Assembly (NCBI GenBank): GCA_014361085.1
Contig: JACIWG010000050.1
Coordinates: 1 to 10,209 of the forward strand
Direction of reading: 5' to 3'
DNA length: 10,209 bases
Origin: Nitrososphaeria archaeon
Lineage (GTDB): Archaea; Thermoproteota; Nitrososphaeria; JACIWG01
Part shown: positions 5,929-10,209 of the stretch, piece by piece
Numbering within the stretch: position 1 is the stretch's first letter
How the letters are laid out: the number at the start of each line of letters is the position of its first letter
Notes under the pieces: generated by a model
What the model was told of the DNA's origin: nothing
The model's input: only the letters and a program-made list of their open reading frames with translations
Database searches by the model: none
Translations under genes and position numbers: made by a program

Positions 5929-7485
5929 GTGATTGTGATGGATGAAAGGGATATTGATTTTGAAGATAAGCTTTGGCAGGCTGCTGATAAATTACGGAAG
6001 AAAGTTGAGGTTCACGAGTATAAGTATGTAGTCTTAGGTCTAGTGTTTTTAAGGTATTTGTCTTTTGCTTTTGAAGAACGTAGGAGAGAATTGGAGAAGG
6101 CTTTTTCTGATTCTAATAGTGAGGAGTTTATTGCTTATGAGGGTTTCCGTAGTCAGGCTTTAGAGGATAAGGACCGTTACTTGAAGGTTGGCGTCTTATA
6201 CGTTCCTGAAGTTGCACGTTGGGACTATTTGGTGAAGAATTCGACTCAACCGAAAATTGGTGAAATTATTGATAGAGCCATTGAGGTTTTGGAGAATGAG
6301 TATCCGCGTCAGTTGAAGGACGCCATTCCAAAGATTTTTACGAGTATTAATTTGGATGCTTATGATTTGGCGTTTTTGATTAATCTTTTTTCTTCCATTC
6401 AGATTCCTTTGGAGCATAAGGCGAAGGATGTTTTTGGGCGGATTTATGAGTATTTTTTGGGCAAGTTTGCTGAGGCTGAGGGAAAGAAGGGCGGCGAGTT
6501 TTACACGCCCAGAAGCTTAACAAGGTTGATTATTGAGGTTTTGGATGTTAAAGGCGGAAGGATTTTTGATCCTGCTTGTGGTAGTGGCGGATTTTTTGTT
6601 TCCGCTTTGGAGAAGATGGAGCGGGAAGGTTTGGATAGGAATTTGCTTACGATTTATGGGCAGGATTCTAAGCCTATGCCTTGGAAGATTTGTAAGATGA
6701 ATTTGGCTTTGAGGGGTGCTGAAGGGGATTTGAGGCTTGGGGATTCTTATCATGATGACAAGTTTTTTGATTTGAGGGCTGATTATGTGGTTTCTAATCC
6801 GCCGTTTAATGATAGTGGCTGGGGTGCCGACAGAGTCAAATATGACGACCCACGGTTTAAGTATGGAGTGCCGCCGGACAACAACGGAAACTATGCTTGG
6901 ATACAACATTACATTTACCATTTGGCGGAGAACGGTAAGGCTGGATTTGTTATGGCGACTGGTGCTCTTTCTGGTGGAAATGTTGAAGGTGAGATAAGAA
7001 GGAAGATTGTGGAGGATGATTTGGTTTATGGTATAGTGGCGTGCCCTCCTAAGCTTTTTTATAATGTGCCTCTGGCGGTTTCTTTGTGGTTTTTAAGGAA
7101 AACTAAACCTGAAAGTATGAAGCGAAAAGTGTTGTTTATTTACGCAAAGAAAATGTTTAAGCAAGTCTCAAGAAGGCAGGTGGTTCTTACAGAGGAGCAC
7201 ATAGCGAGGATTGTTGAGAAATTTAGAATGTTTGAGAATGGAATGCCAGAAGAAAAAATAAACGAAGTTGGATTCGCCAAGATTGCACCAATCGATGAAA
7301 TAGAGAAAAATGGGTATACATTGACTCCTGGACGGTATGTGGGAATCAAAGCTGAGGAAGAAGAAACACCCTTCGAAGAAAAAATGAAAATCTATTCAGC
7401 TGAATTGTCAAAATTGCTTGCCGAAGAGAGAGAATTAACAGAGAGAATTAAAGAATTGTTTAATGCGTTAGGATATTCGGTGTGA
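5929..7485 (+). CDS. hsdM: Type I restriction-modification DNA methyltransferase subunit M
   Basis: Up to 518 residues, a normal HsdM length. With HsdS it transfers a methyl group from S-adenosylmethionine to N6 of adenine in a bipartite target; it is also needed for the restriction complex. The N-terminal helical domain (about 10-160) contains LWQAADKLR and VFLRYLSFAFEERR. GGEFYTPRSL (188-197) precedes SAM-binding motif I DPACGSGG (214-221), and catalytic motif IV NPPF is at 290-293. GYTLTPGRYVG (462-472) is the typical C-terminal HsdM signature. The GTG at 5929 gives the longest form, but GTG 5935 or ATG 5938 fits the TATA box better. The stop lies three bases before the hsdS ATG. Codon choice changes near 7130 from T/G-ending to A-rich. 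No key residue is missing. Confidence 0.96.
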   Translation: MIVMDERDIDFEDKLWQAADKLRKKVEVHEYKYVVLGLVFLRYLSFAFEERRRELEKAFSDSNSEEFIAYEGFRSQALEDKDRYLKVGVLYVPEVARWDYLVKNSTQPKIGEIIDRAIEVLENEYPRQLKDAIPKIFTSINLDAYDLAFLINLFSSIQIPLEHKAKDVFGRIYEYFLGKFAEAEGKKGGEFYTPRSLTRLIIEVLDVKGGRIFDPACGSGGFFVSALEKMEREGLDRNLLTIYGQDSKPMPWKICKMNLALRGAEGDLRLGDSYHDDKFFDLRADYVVSNPPFNDSGWGADRVKYDDPRFKYGVPPDNNGNYAWIQHYIYHLAENGKAGFVMATGALSGGNVEGEIRRKIVEDDLVYGIVACPPKLFYNVPLAVSLWFLRKTKPESMKRKVLFIYAKKMFKQVSRRQVVLTEEHIARIVEKFRMFENGMPEEKINEVGFAKIAPIDEIEKNGYTLTPGRYVGIKAEEEETPFEEKMKIYSAELSKLLAEERELTERIKELFNALGYSV

Positions 7486-7488
7486 AAC

Positions 7489-8685
7489 ATGCTAAAGTTT
7501 AGATGGGAAACCGAATTTAAGGAAATGGAAACAGGGGAGATACCAAAGGAATGGGATGAAAAACCACTGGAAGAAATTATAGTAGATATTCAAAAAGGCA
7601 AAACGCCCCAAAAAAGGCATGGTAACCTACCCTATTTATCAGCCAAATTCCTTAGAGGTGAAGAAGAACCAGAAGGATATTATGATAAAGAGGCTGGGGT
7701 ATTTGTCGATGAAAATGATATTATAATTCTATGGGATGGTTCTAATTCAGGTGAAATTTTCAAAGGAAAAAAAGGGTTGCTTGCCTCTACGATGTGCAAA
7801 CTTATCCTTAAGGAGCAAGTTAGTAAAGAGTTTATTTACTTTGTTCTAAAGTCAAAAGAAGATGAATTAAAAGATGCAAAATCAGGAACAGATGATAGAC
7901 ATGTCGATAAAGATTACTTTTTAACTATATCCACACCTTATCCACATCTTCAAGAGCAAGAGATTATCGCGTCTGTTTTGTCTTGGTTTGATGATTTGAT
8001 TGAGAATAAGAAAAGGCAGAATGAGGTTTTGGAGAAGGTGGCTATGACGGTTTTTAAGAGCTGGTTTGTTGATTTTGAACCTTTCCGAGACGGCGAGTTT
8101 GAGTCAAGCGAGCTTGGAGAAATACCAAAAGGATGGAGAGTGGCAAAATTAATTGACTTATCCGAAATTATTATGGGGCAGTCTCCGCCATCAAAATATT
8201 ATAACGAAGATGGTGAAGGTTTGCCTTTTATTCAAGGTAAAGGACAGTTCGGCAAATATACGCCTGAAACCACTGTTTACTGTTCTTGTGAAGGAAAAAT
8301 AGCAAAGCCGCTAGACGTTTTAATTACCGTTAGAGCTCCGGTTGGAGAGCTTAACATAGCAGATAGAGACTATACAATAGGACGCGGAGTTGCATCATTA
8401 CGTTCTAAATATTGGGGTTTCGTATTCTGTTGGTTGAAACAAAACAATGAACTAATACAAGCTTATCAAAGGGGAACAACTTTTGAAGCTATAACAAAAC
8501 AAGAACTAGATAATTTTCTAATACTTCTACCTCCGACGCCAACTCTTGAAGCGTTCGAGTCAATCGTAGAGCTACTATTCCAAAAAATTCTTCTAAACCA
8601 AAAGCAAGTTATGGTTTTGAGAAAAGTTCGTGATACTTTGTTGCCTTTGCTTGTTTTTGGTAGGTTGAGGGTGGAGGAGATATAG
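7489..8685 (+). CDS. hsdS: Type I restriction-modification specificity subunit S
   Basis: 398 residues with two target recognition domains, each reading one half of a split DNA target. TRD1 (about 15-155) opens with GEIPKEW and TRD2 (about 209-350) with GEIPKGW. The central conserved helix region (about 156-200: QEQEIIASVLSWFDDLIENK, then VFKSWFVDFEPF) and the C-terminal one (about 350-398: LRKVRDTLLPLLVFGRL) act as the spacing rulers and bind HsdM. The ATG follows the hsdM stop after three bases; GGTGTGA overlapping that stop could be a weak ribosome binding site. The conserved regions use T/G-ending codons while both TRDs are A-rich, so the gene looks like a recombinational mosaic. The exact target sequence cannot be read from the protein. 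Confidence 0.95.
   Translation: MLKFRWETEFKEMETGEIPKEWDEKPLEEIIVDIQKGKTPQKRHGNLPYLSAKFLRGEEEPEGYYDKEAGVFVDENDIIILWDGSNSGEIFKGKKGLLASTMCKLILKEQVSKEFIYFVLKSKEDELKDAKSGTDDRHVDKDYFLTISTPYPHLQEQEIIASVLSWFDDLIENKKRQNEVLEKVAMTVFKSWFVDFEPFRDGEFESSELGEIPKGWRVAKLIDLSEIIMGQSPPSKYYNEDGEGLPFIQGKGQFGKYTPETTVYCSCEGKIAKPLDVLITVRAPVGELNIADRDYTIGRGVASLRSKYWGFVFCWLKQNNELIQAYQRGTTFEAITKQELDNFLILLPPTPTLEAFESIVELLFQKILLNQKQVMVLRKVRDTLLPLLVFGRLRVEEI
7534..7554 (+). repeat. First copy of the GEIPKxW half-repeat in hsdS
   Basis: This 21-base segment encodes GEIPKEW at the start of TRD1. It matches 17 of 21 bases with the segment at 8116-8136. It reflects the internal duplication of HsdS and is a possible site of homologous exchange between half-domains. 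Confidence 0.6.
8116..8136 (+). repeat. Second copy of the GEIPKxW half-repeat in hsdS
   Basis: Encodes GEIPKGW at the start of TRD2 and pairs with the segment at 7534-7554. The two copies lie 582 bases apart, so exchange between them would leave a single-TRD gene in frame. Confidence 0.6.
8670..8680 (+). promoter_or_regulatory. Strong Shine-Dalgarno sequence for hsdR
   Basis: GGTGGAGGAGA lies inside the last codons of hsdS and ends seven bases before the GTG at 8688. It fixes that GTG as the hsdR start and shows that internal genes of this operon use leadered initiation. Confidence 0.75.
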
Positions 8686-8687
8686 TC

Positions 8688-10209
8688 GTGGCACAGCTTA
8701 CTGAGGATTATATGGTTGAGCAGCCAGCTATAAACTGGTTGAAGGAACTTGGCTATTCCTATATTAACGGTTATGAGCTTTCCCCAGACAACAATGAACG
8801 AGACTCTTATCGGGATGTTCTTTTAAAGAAGAGATTTCTTGAAGCAGTAAGAAGGCTTAACCCATGGCTTAATCAGTCGCAAGCAGAGGAAATCTACAAA
8901 AAAGTTTCGGAAATTGAACATCCAGACTTCGTCATGAAAAGTAAAATCTTCTATGACATGCTAACAAATGGAGTAAAAATAACCGTAAAAGAAAACCATG
9001 AAGAAAGAACAAGAATCGCTAAACTCGTGGACTTTGAAAATCCAGCCAACAACGAGTTTTTAGCCGCTAATCAATTCACTGTTGAATATCAATACCAGAA
9101 GGGATTAACAAGAAGACCAGACCTCGTAATCTTCATTAACGGCATGCCCATAGTCGCCTTCGAATTCAAAAGCTTCAGCGCAGACGAAATCGCAAAAGAC
9201 GCCTACTACGACCACAAAACCAAAATGAACGACATCCCACAATTCTACGTCTACCCGCAAATCCTAGTGGCAACTGACGGACTGGAAACAAAGTATGGTG
9301 CTAAAACAAGTGGCTGGGAAAAATATTTCATATGGGAAGGAATAGATGATGATGAAGATTTAGAAGTAATAGAAGTTGGAGAAAAGCAATACGCCTACAT
9401 TCATAAGCCTACAGGACGCAGGATGACATCTTTGGAAGTCTTGTTGAAGGGACTTTTTAAAAAAGAGTGTCTCCTGGATTTCTTGCAGGACTTTATCCTT
9501 TACGAGAGTCTAGGTGAAAGTTTGGAAAACAAGATTGCAATGTTTCACCAGTTCTATACTGTAAGGAAGGCTGTAGAAAGAACAAAGAAGGCGGTTTTGG
9601 AGGGAAAAACTCCAGAGGAAAGGAGAATCGGTGTTGTATGGCATACTCAGGGTACTGGTAAATCTTTAACCATGATGTTTTATGCTAAAAAGGTTTTGAA
9701 AGTTAAGGAGCTTGAAAATCCGCTTCTACTCTTTATTACAGACAGAAATAATTTGGACGAGCAACTCTATAGTGTATTCTCATCAATACCGATTGTGAAG
9801 CAGGCGAACAGTATTAAGGACTTGCAGAAGACAATTCAGACAGCAGCTGGTGGAATAGTTTTTGCAACAATACAGAAGTTTGGGAAGAAGAAAACAGAAG
9901 AATATCCTTTTCTCACGGACAGAAAAAATATAATTGTTATAGCGGACGAAGCACATAGAAGCCAATATAAGGAGCTTGCTCAAAATCTTAGACATGCGAT
10001 ACCTAATGCCTCGTTCATGGGCTTCACGGCTACACCAATAGAATTAGCAGACCGTTCTACAACACTTGTATTCGGGGATCATATAAGCATATATTCGATG
10101 AGTAAAGCTAAAAGGCATGGTGTAGTAGTTCCAATAAATTATGAAGCCCGACTTGCACACTTGCATTTAACAAATGAGTTCATAGACGAAGAATTTGAGG
10201 AGATATCGG
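8688..10209 (+). CDS. hsdR: Type I restriction endonuclease subunit R, 5' part only
   Basis: 507 complete codons from the GTG at 8688; the gene continues past the right edge, where about half of a typical HsdR of roughly 1000 residues would remain. It is the motor and nuclease of the type I complex: it pumps DNA using ATP and cuts away from the recognition site. The N-terminus (LTEDYMVEQPAINWLKELGY) is family-typical. The PD-(D/E)XK core is RRPDLVIF (D145) and AFEFKS (E159, K161). Helicase motifs follow: HTQGTGKS (319-326, Walker A), ADEAH (419-423) and GFTATP (445-450). The start is set by a strong Shine-Dalgarno sequence and lies two bases after the hsdS stop. Codons in about 8940-9250 are markedly A/C-ending compared with the flanks. 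Nothing seen within the window suggests inactivation. Confidence 0.95.
   Translation, partial: MAQLTEDYMVEQPAINWLKELGYSYINGYELSPDNNERDSYRDVLLKKRFLEAVRRLNPWLNQSQAEEIYKKVSEIEHPDFVMKSKIFYDMLTNGVKITVKENHEERTRIAKLVDFENPANNEFLAANQFTVEYQYQKGLTRRPDLVIFINGMPIVAFEFKSFSADEIAKDAYYDHKTKMNDIPQFYVYPQILVATDGLETKYGAKTSGWEKYFIWEGIDDDEDLEVIEVGEKQYAYIHKPTGRRMTSLEVLLKGLFKKECLLDFLQDFILYESLGESLENKIAMFHQFYTVRKAVERTKKAVLEGKTPEERRIGVVWHTQGTGKSLTMMFYAKKVLKVKELENPLLLFITDRNNLDEQLYSVFSSIPIVKQANSIKDLQKTIQTAAGGIVFATIQKFGKKKTEEYPFLTDRKNIIVIADEAHRSQYKELAQNLRHAIPNASFMGFTATPIELADRSTTLVFGDHISIYSMSKAKRHGVVVPINYEARLAHLHLTNEFIDEEFEEIS

Noticed and set aside
6196..7349. Several open frames overlapping hsdM on both strands
   Set aside because: All lie inside the well-supported methyltransferase frame and lack start signals or recognisable motifs.
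9783..9995. Minus-strand 70-codon frame within hsdR
   Set aside because: It is antisense to the conserved helicase region containing the DEAH box.

Overview
The window looks archaeal and reads as part of a defence island. Three things suggest an archaeon. TATA-like boxes lie about 25-31 bases upstream of probable first start codons (leaderless arrangement). Start codons are often GTG or TTG. A clear Shine-Dalgarno sequence appears only at an internal operon gene (hsdR). Base composition is AT-rich but uneven: the left 3.7 kb is clearly poorer in G+C than the right half. No species can be named from this sequence.

Layout. Two divergent blocks meet at a short intergenic region near 5825-5928. 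The left block is entirely on the minus strand. In transcription order it holds: (i) a six-helix rhomboid-type intramembrane serine protease; (ii) one base later, a 438-residue protein joining a DUF2400-like HhH/iron-sulfur (DNA glycosylase superfamily) region to a C-terminal PD-(D/E)XK nuclease; (iii) a small ORF and an unrecognised 263-residue ORF that probably form one roughly 304-residue protein, broken or joined at a run of eight A; (iv) a large SF2 helicase of more than 909 residues with an inserted zinc knuckle, running off the left edge. The right block on the plus strand is a type I restriction-modification operon: hsdM, hsdS and the first 507 codons of hsdR, which runs off the right edge.

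How the genes may work together. HsdM, HsdS and HsdR form a conventional methylation and restriction complex. The left block combines a probable base- or lesion-recognising domain, one clear nuclease, one possible degenerate nuclease, a translocating helicase and a membrane protease, beside a restriction system. I read it as a candidate undescribed defence cluster. The pieces are seen in the sequence; their joint function is inference. The helicase and its upstream partner are more AT-rich and appear to have their own promoter, so the block may be two modules that happen to be adjacent.

No stretch over 300 bases lacks a gene. The gaps at 2729-2803, 3720-3792 and 5825-5928 hold candidate promoters. 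I saw no tRNA, rRNA, CRISPR array or insertion sequence.
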